Shown piece after piece: positions 1-9,582 of a stretch of 64,000 nt of DNA (within the stretch, counting starts at the first letter, position 1; the number at the start of each line of letters is the position of its first letter). Source of the DNA: Kaistia defluvii (GTDB lineage Bacteria; Pseudomonadota; Alphaproteobacteria; Rhizobiales; Kaistiaceae); the NCBI RefSeq assembly GCF_040548815.1, contig NZ_JBEPSM010000004.1:310001-374000 (forward strand), given 5' to 3'. The notes under the pieces are model-generated. The model saw only the letters and a list, made by a program, of their open reading frames with translations, ran no database searches and was not told where the DNA came from. A program made the position numbers and the translations under genes.

Positions 1-576
1 ATGGAGAGCCTGGGCCTCTGGGGGCATCTCGACGGCATCTCGCTCCTGGGTGCCTTGGAGCCCGGCCAGGTCGTCTGCGGCCCGGCCGTGACGGTCCTGT
101 TCGAGGTTTCCGACCGCAAGGGCGAACCGCAGGACGTCTATCACAACGCGATCGACAACACGCCCGAAGGCGGCATCCTGGTTTGCGACGCCTCCTGCGC
201 CCCCGGCTCCTGCTCGGGAGAATTGATGAGCTCGGGTGCCAAGACCCGCGGCGCCGCCGCCACGGTCGTTTACGGCACGGTCCGCGACCTCGCCCAGGTC
301 CGGGCGCTCGGCTATCCGCTGTTCGGCAGCGCGCCCAGCCCCGTCGGCGTCACCGGCAAGAAGGAGCCCAGGCACTCCCAGGTCCCGCTCCAGATCGGCC
401 GTGCCACCGTGCGTCCGGGCGACGTGATCTTCGGCGACATTGACGGCGTCGTGGTCATCCCCAAGGAACGCGTGCGGGACGTCGCCGATGCAGCGGACGC
501 GCTGGGCCGCAACGAGGCCGCTGCGCGTGACCGCATCCTGGCCGGCGAGAAGCTGCAATCCGTCTGGCCGGAATAA
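1..576 (+). CDS. RraA-family protein, 5' end outside the window
   Basis: RraA-like fold, a family that includes 4-hydroxy-4-methyl-2-oxoglutarate/oxaloacetate aldolases and RNase E regulator homologues. The visible 191 residues keep the typical GA-x-TRGAAATVVYGTVRDL stretch (metal and substrate Arg-Asp) and the closing GD-x-IFGDIDGVVVIP block. Family members usually have 25-40 more residues before this point, including a 'VSDAL' helix, so the ATG at base 1 is probably internal and the gene is cut by the window edge. A strong hairpin follows the stop. Its context beside a sugar-acid operon, and a second RraA gene at 11.3 kb, favour a catabolic aldolase role rather than RNase E regulation; this is inference. 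Confidence 0.8.
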   Translation: MESLGLWGHLDGISLLGALEPGQVVCGPAVTVLFEVSDRKGEPQDVYHNAIDNTPEGGILVCDASCAPGSCSGELMSSGAKTRGAAATVVYGTVRDLAQVRALGYPLFGSAPSPVGVTGKKEPRHSQVPLQIGRATVRPGDVIFGDIDGVVVIPKERVRDVADAADALGRNEAAARDRILAGEKLQSVWPE

Positions 577-600
577 TCGAACCCGAATTTCGGATCGGCA

Positions 601-628
601 TGGCCGTCGTCCCACCGGACGACGGCCA
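601..628 (+). terminator. Hairpin terminator after the RraA gene
   Basis: A perfect 12 bp stem (601-612 with 617-628) closes on a 4-base loop 24 bases after the RraA stop. Only a weak T-rich tail follows (TCATTTCT), so it is a probable but not classical intrinsic terminator. It separates the upstream transcript from the GntR-led operon. Confidence 0.6.
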
Positions 629-702
629 AGTCATTTCTAGAGCCCGCTCCGGTCACCAGCTTCCCCACCCGCCCCGTCCGGTCAGCGATTTAAGCCATCG
701 TG

Positions 703-737
703 AAATCTGATACATCAGAGTTTGACGTATCAGATTT
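703..737. promoter_or_regulatory. GntR/FCD operator-like inverted repeat
   Basis: AAATCTGATA (703-712) and TATCAGATTT (728-737) form a perfect 10 bp inverted repeat centred about 60 bp before the chosen start of the GntR gene. The inner halves TGATACATCA and TGACGTATCA resemble each other. The position fits autoregulation and control of the operon running to 12 kb. It also argues against the ATG at 722, which lies inside this repeat. Confidence 0.6.
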
Positions 738-778
738 TTGAATTTACAAAAGTCTCGCCGGCTTCGGGAGATGATGGA

Positions 779-1471
779 ATGGATGGTCACGTCGCGGACG
801 ACAGGGAACAGCGCAGCGAGCGGGTGCTTGAACCGATCCGCATGCGCAGCTTGCGCGAGCACATCCATGACGAGCTCCGCCAGGCCATTATTTCCGGCCG
901 CCTGAAGACGGGCGCGAAGCTGAACGAGCGCCAGCTCGCGGCCGATCTGGGGACCAGCACCAGCCCGCTGAAGGAAGCGCTGCGCCAGCTTGAGGCCGAA
1001 GGTCTCGTGCGGACCGAACCGCGTCGCGGCAGCTACGTCACCTTCTCGCCCCGGCAGGCCGAGGAAATGACGCTCGCCCGCGCCGCACTGGAAAGCATCA
1101 TCGCGCGCCAGGCCGCCAAACATGCCCCGGACGCAGCCTTTGCCCGGTTGCGCGCGGTCGTCGACAAGATGCGCGCCGTGCTGGAAACGGGCAGCGTCGA
1201 ACAGCTCATCGCGCTGAACGAGCAGTTCCACGACACGATCCACGAGGCGTCCGGCTGCGATTACCTCCGCCGGCTTCAGAACGCGCAGCGCACATACGAC
1301 CACGCCGCCCGCATCACCGTGCTGTCGAGCGAGGATGTTCGTCGGGCATCGTTCCATGAACATGAAGCAATCATGGAGGCGATCGTCGCCCGCAACGAGG
1401 ATGAGGCCGAGCGGCTGATGCGCCAGCACATCATGGACGCGGGGAAGACGCATATCGAGCTGGTCTTCTGA
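779..1471 (+). CDS. GntR-family regulator, FadR/FCD subfamily
   Basis: A DNA-binding repressor or activator with an N-terminal winged helix (about residues 20-85: LREHIHDELRQAIISGRL, then ADLGTSTSPLKEALRQLEAEG) and a C-terminal all-helical FCD ligand domain with the usual metal-binding His/Asp pattern (NEQFHDTIHEASG, HEHEAIMEAI, RQHIMDAG). Length 230 aa, typical of the family. The start at 779 has a GGGAG ribosome site about 8 bases upstream; a longer reading frame from 722 would run through the operator. It lies 22 bases ahead of the DapA-family gene, so it probably senses a sugar acid and controls the cluster. Confidence 0.88.
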   Translation: MDGHVADDREQRSERVLEPIRMRSLREHIHDELRQAIISGRLKTGAKLNERQLAADLGTSTSPLKEALRQLEAEGLVRTEPRRGSYVTFSPRQAEEMTLARAALESIIARQAAKHAPDAAFARLRAVVDKMRAVLETGSVEQLIALNEQFHDTIHEASGCDYLRRLQNAQRTYDHAARITVLSSEDVRRASFHEHEAIMEAIVARNEDEAERLMRQHIMDAGKTHIELVF

Positions 1472-1493
1472 TCGGCTTACAGGGAGGAATACA

Positions 1494-2405
1494 ATGAAGT
1501 TCGAGGCGTACCGCCGCGTCCTGCACGGCATATCCGGCGTGCATGTCACCGCTTATGATGACCGTGGCGAAATCGAGCCGAAGCTGACGGGCCGCATCGT
1601 GTCCGACATCGCGGCGGCCGGCGTCCATAACATCGTGACGGGCGGCAATACCGGCGAGTTCTTCAGCCTGACCACGGACGAGGTCATCCGCCTGCAGGAC
1701 ATTGCGGTCGCAGCCGTCGACGGCCGTTCGGCGGTCACCGCCGCGGCCGGTCGCTCGGTCCGCGAGGCGATCACGGTGGCGAAGGCTGCCAAGGCAGCCG
1801 GCGCCGACGGCGTCATGATCCACCATCCGCTCGATCCCTTCGCCGCTCCGCATTCGCAGGTCGACTACTTCATCGCCATTGCCGAAGCGGTCGATCTGCC
1901 CCTCGTCGCCTATGTCCGCTCCGACCTGATCCCGCTGGACCAGATGGTGCGCCTTGGCAGCCATCCGGCCGTCGCGGGCGTCAAGTTTGCGTCGACCAAC
2001 ACCATGCGCTTCGCCGAATGCGTGCGCGCCACCCAGGGCTCCGATGCCACCTGGATCTGCGGTCTCGCGGAAAGCTGGGCGCTGCCCTTCTACGCGCTGG
2101 GCGGCAAGGGCTTCACCTCGGGCCTCGTCAACATCGCGCCGGCGCTTTCGCTCGCGGTCTGGCGGGCGCTGGAGGCGGGCGACTATGCGGCGGCGCGCGA
2201 CTATGTCGATCGCATCGCGCCGTTCGAGAACATGCGCACGAAATACAACAACGGTGCCAACGTCACCGTCGTGAAGGAGGCTCTGCGCCTTCGCGGTGCC
2301 GAGGTCGGGGCGGTGCGCCTGCCTGGCTTGCCGGAACTCGAGACAACCGATCGCCAGGCGCTCGGCCGGATTCTGGAAAGCTGGAAGGAGTCCGCGCTCG
2401 CCTGA
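1494..2405 (+). CDS. DapA/NanA-superfamily lyase (dihydrodipicolinate synthase family)
   Basis: A class I aldolase or dehydratase TIM barrel, 303 aa. It keeps the carboxylate-binding motif GGNTGEF (about residues 50-56), the catalytic tyrosine (Y140 in VAYVRSD) and the Schiff-base lysine (K164 in AGVKFAST). In sugar-acid operons such enzymes typically act on 2-keto-3-deoxy acids, for example 5-keto-4-deoxy-glucarate dehydratase/decarboxylase or KDG aldolase. Here it would act after the dehydratases at 6.6 and 9.6 kb. An AGGGAGGA ribosome site precedes the ATG. The exact substrate cannot be read from the sequence. Confidence 0.85.
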   Translation: MKFEAYRRVLHGISGVHVTAYDDRGEIEPKLTGRIVSDIAAAGVHNIVTGGNTGEFFSLTTDEVIRLQDIAVAAVDGRSAVTAAAGRSVREAITVAKAAKAAGADGVMIHHPLDPFAAPHSQVDYFIAIAEAVDLPLVAYVRSDLIPLDQMVRLGSHPAVAGVKFASTNTMRFAECVRATQGSDATWICGLAESWALPFYALGGKGFTSGLVNIAPALSLAVWRALEAGDYAAARDYVDRIAPFENMRTKYNNGANVTVVKEALRLRGAEVGAVRLPGLPELETTDRQALGRILESWKESALA

Positions 2406-2474
2406 TCGCCAGCGCCGCGCGTCATCTGGGAGGAGGCGCGCGGCGTTCATGACAACCACTGGGAGGAGTACGTC

Positions 2475-3644
2475 ATGTTCAACAAGGTTTCACGTCGCCG
2501 CTTCATGGCCGGAGCGGGCCTCGCGGCCGGCGCCGGGCTCATCATGCCCCGGGGCGCGTTTGCGCAAGGCGCGCCGGTCGCCCTCAACGTCATCGACGCT
2601 GCCGGCAATCTGGCCCTGACACAGCCGATCTTTGACAATTTCGCGTCGAAGAACAGCAATCTCGTGTCGCGCTTCACCTTCAACAAGGCCCCCTCGCCGG
2701 AACTGCCGGGCAAGATCCGCGCCCAGCAGCGCGCCAATCGCGTCGATATCGACATGGTCATCATCGGCCCGGATGCCCTGTCTGCCGGCCTTGCCGACGA
2801 CATCTGGACCGACATCATCGCCCTGCCCGAGAACGGCCTGCCCAAGCTGCAGGACATCTATCTCGACCCTGCCTGGCGCATGCAGCAGCAGGGACAAGGC
2901 AAGGGCGTCGTCGTCTCCTACTACCCCTCGGGCCCGTTGCTCGAATACATGCCCGACCGCGTGCCGAACGTGCCGAAGACGGCGCAGGAACTGCTGGACT
3001 GGGCGCGGCAGAACCCGAACAAGTTCATCTATGCGCGCCCCGCCAATTCCGGCCCCGGCCGCACCTTCCTGATGGGCCTGCCCTATCTGCTGGGCGATTC
3101 CAATCCCAAGGACCCGGCCAAGGGCTGGGACAAGACCTGGGCCTACCTCAAGGAACTGCACAAGCAGATCGAATATTACCCGGCCGGCACCGGCGCGCTG
3201 ATGAAGGAATTCGGCGAGGGCACGCGTGACATGACCGTCACAACCACCGGCTGGGACATCAACCCGCGCGCCCTCGGCGTCGTGCCGAAGGAAGCCGCCG
3301 TCGGCAAGCTGGATGGCTTCCACTGGGTCTGCGACGCGCATTATTTCGCGATCCCCAAGGGCGTTCCGGCCGAGAAGGTCGCGGTCCTGCTGGAGTTCAT
3401 CAAGTTCGCGCTTCAGCCGGAACAGCAGGCCTATTCCTATGACGCCGGCTATTTCTATCCGGGCCCGGCGGTCAAGGACGTCCCGCTGAGCATGGCGCCG
3501 CAGGCCAGCCAGGACATCATCGCCGAGTTCGGCCGTCCGGAATATGCGGACTGGATCGCCAACAACCCGATCGAGCTGCCGCTCGAGCCCGATGCCCTGG
3601 TGGTGGCCTTCCGTCGCTGGGACGAGGATGTCGCCGCCGGTTGA
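2475..3644 (+). CDS. ABC transporter substrate-binding protein, family 1
   Basis: A periplasmic binding protein of 389 aa. The N terminus carries a twin-arginine-type signal (SRRRFMAGAGLAAG followed by a hydrophobic run ending GAFAQ), so export is probably folded, via Tat. The body resembles PotD/AfuA-type binding proteins (extracellular solute-binding protein family 1). It has an excellent GGGAGGAG ribosome site. It is the first gene of the importer completed by the ATPase and two permeases downstream. A stable hairpin sits just after its stop, which may raise its level relative to the membrane parts. Confidence 0.85.
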   Translation: MFNKVSRRRFMAGAGLAAGAGLIMPRGAFAQGAPVALNVIDAAGNLALTQPIFDNFASKNSNLVSRFTFNKAPSPELPGKIRAQQRANRVDIDMVIIGPDALSAGLADDIWTDIIALPENGLPKLQDIYLDPAWRMQQQGQGKGVVVSYYPSGPLLEYMPDRVPNVPKTAQELLDWARQNPNKFIYARPANSGPGRTFLMGLPYLLGDSNPKDPAKGWDKTWAYLKELHKQIEYYPAGTGALMKEFGEGTRDMTVTTTGWDINPRALGVVPKEAAVGKLDGFHWVCDAHYFAIPKGVPAEKVAVLLEFIKFALQPEQQAYSYDAGYFYPGPAVKDVPLSMAPQASQDIIAEFGRPEYADWIANNPIELPLEPDALVVAFRRWDEDVAAG

Positions 3645-3663
3645 TCGACCGCTCCGCATTGTC

Positions 3664-3694
3664 GCTGCCGCGCGCCCTTCGGGTCCGCGGCAGC
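3664..3694 (+). other. Intercistronic hairpin after the binding-protein gene
   Basis: GCTGCCGCG (3664-3672) pairs perfectly with CGCGGCAGC (3686-3694), and the loop contains CCCTTCGGG, which can itself fold on a UUCG-type tetraloop. There is no T-run, and the ATPase gene follows in the same direction, so an mRNA-stabilising or partial-termination element is more likely than a full terminator. Confidence 0.5.
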
Positions 3695-3730
3695 AACACC
3701 CTGGATCCCTGTTTCGGACGGAATAACGGC

Positions 3731-4806
<1,076 letters not shown>

Positions 4807-4810
<4 letters not shown>

Positions 4811-5730
4811 GCGTTGAGGCAATCCAGACATCGCCGCGCGTGACCGCGGAGCCGGACCGGCCGGGCCTGCGCCGTCGGCTAGCCAACCGGGGGATAGACG
4901 GCGTCACGCTGATGATCCTGCCGGCCCTCCTCTTCGTGCTCGGCATCTTCGTCTACCCGTTCCTGTACGGACTGGTGCTGTCGTTCAATCCTCTCGAGGG
5001 CGACGCCCTCGCCAACTATCGCGAGTTCTTCTCGGATCCCTATCTCTACAACACGATCGGCGCGACGCTGCGGCTCGCCGTTCCGGTGACGCTCCTCAGC
5101 GGCATCCTGGCGGTGCCGATCGCGATGCGCGTGCGCCTGCTCCAGCGCCAGCGGCTGCTCACCACCATTCTCGTGCTGCCGATCACGCTCGGCACGGTGC
5201 TCGTCGCCGAGGGCCTGCTGAACTATCTGGGCGCGCAGGGCTGGTTCAACCGCACGCTGATGACCATCGGTCTGATCGACAGCCCGCTGCGTCTGACGAA
5301 CAATTACTGGGGCGTCTTCGTCTCGCTGGTGATCACGGTCTTCCCGTTCACCTTCCTGCTGACGCTCTCCTACATCTCCGGCGTCGACCCGGCGCTGGAG
5401 CGCGCCGCCGCCACCCATGGCGCCAATAGCTGGCAGCGCTTCCGCTATGTCCTGTTGCCGCTGCTGATTCCGGGCCTCGTGGTCTCGGCCTGCCTCACCT
5501 TCGTGCAGGCCTTCTCGGTCTTCCCGTCGGCCGTGCTGCTCGGCGCGCCGTCCGGACCGACGCGGGTCATTTCCATCGCCGCCGCGCAGGCCGCGTTCGA
5601 GGAATACAACCCCTCCAAGGCTTCGGCGATCGCCATGATCATGGCCGCCGTCCAGCTCCTCGTCGTGGCCGGCCTGCTTGGCGTGCGCTCAATGTTCTAC
5701 CGCGGCTCGACCGCCGGCGGGAAAGGCTGA
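4807..5730 (+). CDS. ABC transporter permease, PotB-like
   Basis: An inner-membrane subunit of 307 aa with about six transmembrane segments: one near residues 32-58, then five clustered between about 90 and 300. The EAA loop that docks on the ATPase is seen as ALERAAATHGANSWQRFRYVLLPLLIPG. Translation is coupled to the ATPase gene by a 4-base overlap. It forms the importer core with the next gene. Confidence 0.88.
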
Positions 5731-5733
5731 CCC

Positions 5734-6579
5734 ATGGTTCGCGATACCTCTCTTCTTTCCAAGCTCTGGATCACGGTTGTCTGGGTCGTCACGGGTCTGT
5801 TCGTCCTCAACGTCATCGCCGTCATCGCGGCCGTGGTGGTCTCGTCCTTCGGCACCCGCTGGCTGCGCAGCTGGTTGCCGGATGCCTTCACGATCCGCTG
5901 GTATGCGGCGGCCTGGGCCGAGTTCCAGCTCGATCACGTGCTGCTGGTCACCTTCCAGATCGTCTTCACGGTGGTGATCCTGTCGGGCCTGCTCGGCGTG
6001 ACGGCCGCCTATGCGATGGCGCGGCGTGATTTTCCGGGCAAGAAGCTCGTCCTGCTGATCTTCCTGCTGCCGCTGCTGGTGCCGCCGATCACCTTCGGCA
6101 TTCCGCTCGCGACCGTGCTCTACATGGCCGGCGTCGGCGGCACGTTCTGGGGCGTGGTGCTGGCCAATCTCGTGCCGACCGTGCCCTTCGTCATCCTGGT
6201 CATGATCCCGTTCATCGAGCAGATCGATCCCAAGGTAGAGGCGGCGGCGCGCGTGTTCGGCGCCGGCACGTTCCAGCTCTTCCGTCACGTGCTGCTGCCC
6301 ATGCTGCTTCCCGGCATGCTGGCCTCGATGCTGCTGGTGCTGGTCCGCACCGTCGCGATGTTCGAGCTGACCTTCCTAACCGCGGGCCCGACCAGCCAGA
6401 CCCTCGTGGTCGCGCTCTATTACTCGGTCTTCGCCGCGGGCGTCCGCTCGGTGCAGTCGATCGACGCGATGGCGGTGATCTACATGGTGACCTCGCTGGT
6501 CTGGCTGCTGATCGCGCTTCGCTTCGTGAACCCGACGCAGATCGTCGCGCGCGGCCGGTCGGAAGCCTCGCCCCACTGA
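5734..6579 (+). CDS. ABC transporter permease, PotC-like
   Basis: The second membrane subunit, 281 aa, with six predicted transmembrane segments and the EAA loop KVEAAARVFGAGTFQLFRHVLLP. It begins 3 bases after the previous stop. Together with the genes from 2475 onward it makes a complete family-1 importer (binding protein, ATPase, two permeases). Confidence 0.88.
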   Translation: MVRDTSLLSKLWITVVWVVTGLFVLNVIAVIAAVVVSSFGTRWLRSWLPDAFTIRWYAAAWAEFQLDHVLLVTFQIVFTVVILSGLLGVTAAYAMARRDFPGKKLVLLIFLLPLLVPPITFGIPLATVLYMAGVGGTFWGVVLANLVPTVPFVILVMIPFIEQIDPKVEAAARVFGAGTFQLFRHVLLPMLLPGMLASMLLVLVRTVAMFELTFLTAGPTSQTLVVALYYSVFAAGVRSVQSIDAMAVIYMVTSLVWLLIALRFVNPTQIVARGRSEASPH

Positions 6580-6630
6580 CGTCCCGGGGGCGGCGCAGGC
6601 CGCCCCTCCCGCAATGCCCCGGAAAATTCC

Positions 6631-7830
6631 ATGAAGATCCAAGCGATTGAAACCATCCAGCTGCCGCACCTCAACAACATCCTCTGGGTGCAGGTGCATA
6701 CCGATGAAGGCATTGTCGGGCTGGGCGAGACGTTTCGCGGTGCCAATGCGGTGGCGGCCTACATCCACAGCGATATCGCGCCGCTGCTGATCGGCCAGAA
6801 CCCGCTGGAGATCGACCGCATCTCCAGCCTGCTGCTTTCGCCCTATGTCGGCTTCCGTTCGTCGGGCGTCGAGATCCGCGCGGCATCGGCGATCGACGTG
6901 GCCCTGTGGGATATCTTCGGCAAGGCGGTGAACCAGCCGATCCACCAGCTGCTCGGCGGGTTGTCGCGGCCGTCGATCCGCACCTACAACACTTGCGCCG
7001 GCTACACCTACAACAAGAGCGGCGCGCGGCGTTACATCGGCGATTGCGACGACGCGAAGGAAGGGCCCTACGAGGACCAGTTGGCCTTCCACAGGGATGC
7101 CGGCGCGCTGGCGGAGAGCCTGCTGTCCGAAGGCATCACCGCGATGAAGATCTGGCCGTTCGACCCGTTCGCGGTCGCCAATGGCGGTAATTTCATCCAC
7201 GCCACCGATCTCGACAAGGCGCTCCTCCCCTTCCGCCAGATCCGCGACGCAGTCGGCGACAAGATGGAAGTCATGGTCGAGCTGCATTCAATGTGGGATC
7301 TGACATCGGCGCTCGCGATCGCGCGGGGCCTGCGCGAGTTCAACCCGTTCTGGGCCGAAGATCCGATCAAGATGGTCAACCCGCAATCCCTGGCGATCTA
7401 TGCCCGCCAGTCCGGCATTCCGGTCTGCGCCAGCGAGACGCTGGCAACGCGATCGCAGTTCCTCGATGTGCTCAAGGCGGACGCCACGGACTATGTGATG
7501 CTCGACGTGTCATGGTGCGGCGGCCTGTCCGAGGCGAAGAAGATCGGCACCATGGCCGAGACGTTCCAGCGGCCGGTTGCGCCGCATGACTGCACCGGCC
7601 CCGTGGTTTTCGCCGCCTCGATCCACCTGTCGCTGAACCTGCCGAATGCGATCTACCAAGAATCCGTGCGCGCCTATTACACCTCGTGGTATCGCGATCT
7701 CGTCACGGTGATGCCGCGCATCAAGAACGGCGAAATCTATCCCTTCGAGGGCGCCGGCCTCGGGCTGGAATTGTCCGATTTCGTGCTCGATCATCCCGAG
7801 GTGATCCGCCGGACCACGAGGACATCGTGA
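6631..7830 (+). CDS. Enolase-superfamily sugar-acid dehydratase (mandelate racemase-like)
   Basis: 399 aa with a capping domain plus (beta/alpha)7-beta barrel. Recognisable active-site elements are K173 (AMKIWPF), metal ligands E217 (VELHSMWD), E243 (WAEDP) and E269 (ASETLATR), and a barrel His at H319 (VAPHDCTG). Members dehydrate aldonic or aldaric acids or isomerise lactones. Next to uronate dehydrogenase, an aldarate dehydratase or galactarolactone cycloisomerase role is plausible, but the sequence alone does not fix it. A conserved second lysine of a KxK motif is absent (KIW), which points away from muconate-lactonising members. Confidence 0.82.
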   Translation: MKIQAIETIQLPHLNNILWVQVHTDEGIVGLGETFRGANAVAAYIHSDIAPLLIGQNPLEIDRISSLLLSPYVGFRSSGVEIRAASAIDVALWDIFGKAVNQPIHQLLGGLSRPSIRTYNTCAGYTYNKSGARRYIGDCDDAKEGPYEDQLAFHRDAGALAESLLSEGITAMKIWPFDPFAVANGGNFIHATDLDKALLPFRQIRDAVGDKMEVMVELHSMWDLTSALAIARGLREFNPFWAEDPIKMVNPQSLAIYARQSGIPVCASETLATRSQFLDVLKADATDYVMLDVSWCGGLSEAKKIGTMAETFQRPVAPHDCTGPVVFAASIHLSLNLPNAIYQESVRAYYTSWYRDLVTVMPRIKNGEIYPFEGAGLGLELSDFVLDHPEVIRRTTRTS

Positions 7831-7873
7831 CGGGCCCGGTCGGCAATCGCGCCTCGATGAACGGAGCCATGAC

Positions 7874-8665
7874 ATGACACGCACGATCCTGCTCACCGGC
7901 GCTTCCGGCACGCTGGGCCGTATGCTGGCCCCGCGCCTGGCGCGCAAGGGCTACGCCTTGCGCCTGTCGGATATCACGGCCTTTCCCGATCCGCTTCCGG
8001 AAGGCTCGACGTTCGTGCCGGCGGATCTGCGGGACGAAGCTGCGGTCCGGGAGCTGATGCAGGGCACGCACCAGATTGTCCATCTGGGCGGCATCAGCGT
8101 CGAAAAGCCGTTCCGCCCCGTCCTCGACGCCAACATACTCGGCCTGATCCATCTGTTCGAAGCCGCGCGGCAGGATCGCCAGCGCATCGTCTTTGCCAGC
8201 TCCAACCACGCCATCGGCTTTTACGAGCGGGGCGAGAAGCTGTCCGTCCGCGACCCGATGCGTCCGGACGGCTACTACGGTCTCTCTAAGGCCTATGGCG
8301 AACTGCTCGCCCGCATGATGTTCGACAAGCACGGGCTGGAGAGCGTCCACATGCGTATCGGCACCTGCATTCCGCAGCCGACCGAGGCCCGCCACCTGTC
8401 GACCTGGCTGTCGCATGACGATCTGGAGCGCCTTGTGATCGCGGCGCTGGAGGCAGAGAGCCCGGGCCACGCCATCGTGTGGGGCGTCTCGGCCAACCGG
8501 CAATCGTGGTGGGGCGAGGATGACGCCGCGCGCATCGGCTATGTGCCGCAGGACGACGCCGAGCGCTTCGCGCCCCTTCCCGAGGAGGGCGATGCCGTGA
8601 CACGGCGGTTTCAGGGCGGCAGCTTCACCGCCCAGGACTACACGAAGGGCGACGCCGAGCCATGA
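7874..8665 (+). CDS. udh: Uronate dehydrogenase (NAD-dependent)
   Basis: Oxidises galacturonate or glucuronate to the aldaro-lactone using NAD. 263 aa, the usual length for this enzyme. The Rossmann motif TGASGTLG (8-15) and the SDR catalytic pair Y135/K139 (YGLSK) are present. Several stretches match my memory of the Agrobacterium enzyme very closely: VHLGGISVEKPF, FASSNHAIGFY, and STWLSHDDLE near the substrate pocket. It overlaps the mutarotase gene by 4 bases. This gene gives the best clue that the operon handles hexuronates. Confidence 0.88.
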   Translation: MTRTILLTGASGTLGRMLAPRLARKGYALRLSDITAFPDPLPEGSTFVPADLRDEAAVRELMQGTHQIVHLGGISVEKPFRPVLDANILGLIHLFEAARQDRQRIVFASSNHAIGFYERGEKLSVRDPMRPDGYYGLSKAYGELLARMMFDKHGLESVHMRIGTCIPQPTEARHLSTWLSHDDLERLVIAALEAESPGHAIVWGVSANRQSWWGEDDAARIGYVPQDDAERFAPLPEEGDAVTRRFQGGSFTAQDYTKGDAEP

Positions 8666-9582
8666 CCGTCGCGCTGGCAGCCGACAGCTACGACATGACC
8701 GTGGATCCCGCACAGGGCGGCGCCATTCTGTCGGCCAACTGGCGCTTCCCCGACGGCCGCAAGGTCGCCGTGCTGGAGCCGATGACGGAAACGCTGGCGC
8801 CCTTCAAGGCCGGATGTTTCGCGATGGTCCCGTTTGCCAACCGCATCGCGGATGGCCGCTTCCGCTTCGAAGGACACGACTATGCGGTGCCGGTCAATCA
8901 TCCGGCCGAAGCGATGGCGATCCACGGCTTCGGGCGTGAAAACCCCTGGGGCGTCACGGCGCAGGACAGCGCCACGCTGACGCTCGAACAGGATTTCGAG
9001 CGCGCCGACAACCCGTATCGCTATCACGCGCGGCAGGAGATTACTCTTTCCGAAGCGGGGCTTCGTCTATCGCTCACCGTGCGCAATGACGGCGCGCGCG
9101 CCATGCCATTCGGCATCGGCTTTCACCCCTGGTTTCCGAAATCGCCGCGCACCACGCTGGCCTTTGCCTCGCACGGTGTGCTGGGGCGGGATGCACGCGG
9201 CCTGCCGATCCTGCCGCCGCGGACCGTGCCGGCTTTTGAGCCCGCCTCCCCCGCCCCCCTCGGGACGCTGCCCTGGTTCGACGGATTCTTGGACGGCTGG
9301 GAGCCCCGCCAGGCGCGGCTGGAGCGGCCCGAGGACGACCTCGCCCTGGAGCTGGAAGCCGAGGGCGCCTTCCGCCATCTCCATGTCTTCGTCCCGGATG
9401 ACCGCGCTGTCCTGTGCGCGGAACCGGTGAGCCACGCGCCCGACGTGATCAACCGCCCCGAACTCGGCACCGCCAACGCCATGAAGAGGCTTGCGCCCGG
9501 CGAGGCGATGGCCGGCACGATGACGATCCAGGCGATGCCCCTCCGCACGATGCCCTTTTCCACCACGAGGCACAGACGATGA
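8662..9582 (+). CDS. Aldose 1-epimerase (mutarotase) family protein
   Basis: A beta-sandwich GalM-like protein of 306 aa that interconverts anomers. Visible family signatures are PFANRIADGRF near residue 54, the catalytic-type His in AIHGFGR, the second His in GIGFHPWF, and the acidic residue region near CAEPVSHAPD. In this operon it may supply the beta-anomer used by uronate dehydrogenase, consistent with the coupled overlap (ATGA) between the two genes. The substrate is inferred from context. Confidence 0.82.
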   Translation: MTVALAADSYDMTVDPAQGGAILSANWRFPDGRKVAVLEPMTETLAPFKAGCFAMVPFANRIADGRFRFEGHDYAVPVNHPAEAMAIHGFGRENPWGVTAQDSATLTLEQDFERADNPYRYHARQEITLSEAGLRLSLTVRNDGARAMPFGIGFHPWFPKSPRTTLAFASHGVLGRDARGLPILPPRTVPAFEPASPAPLGTLPWFDGFLDGWEPRQARLERPEDDLALELEAEGAFRHLHVFVPDDRAVLCAEPVSHAPDVINRPELGTANAMKRLAPGEAMAGTMTIQAMPLRTMPFSTTRHRR

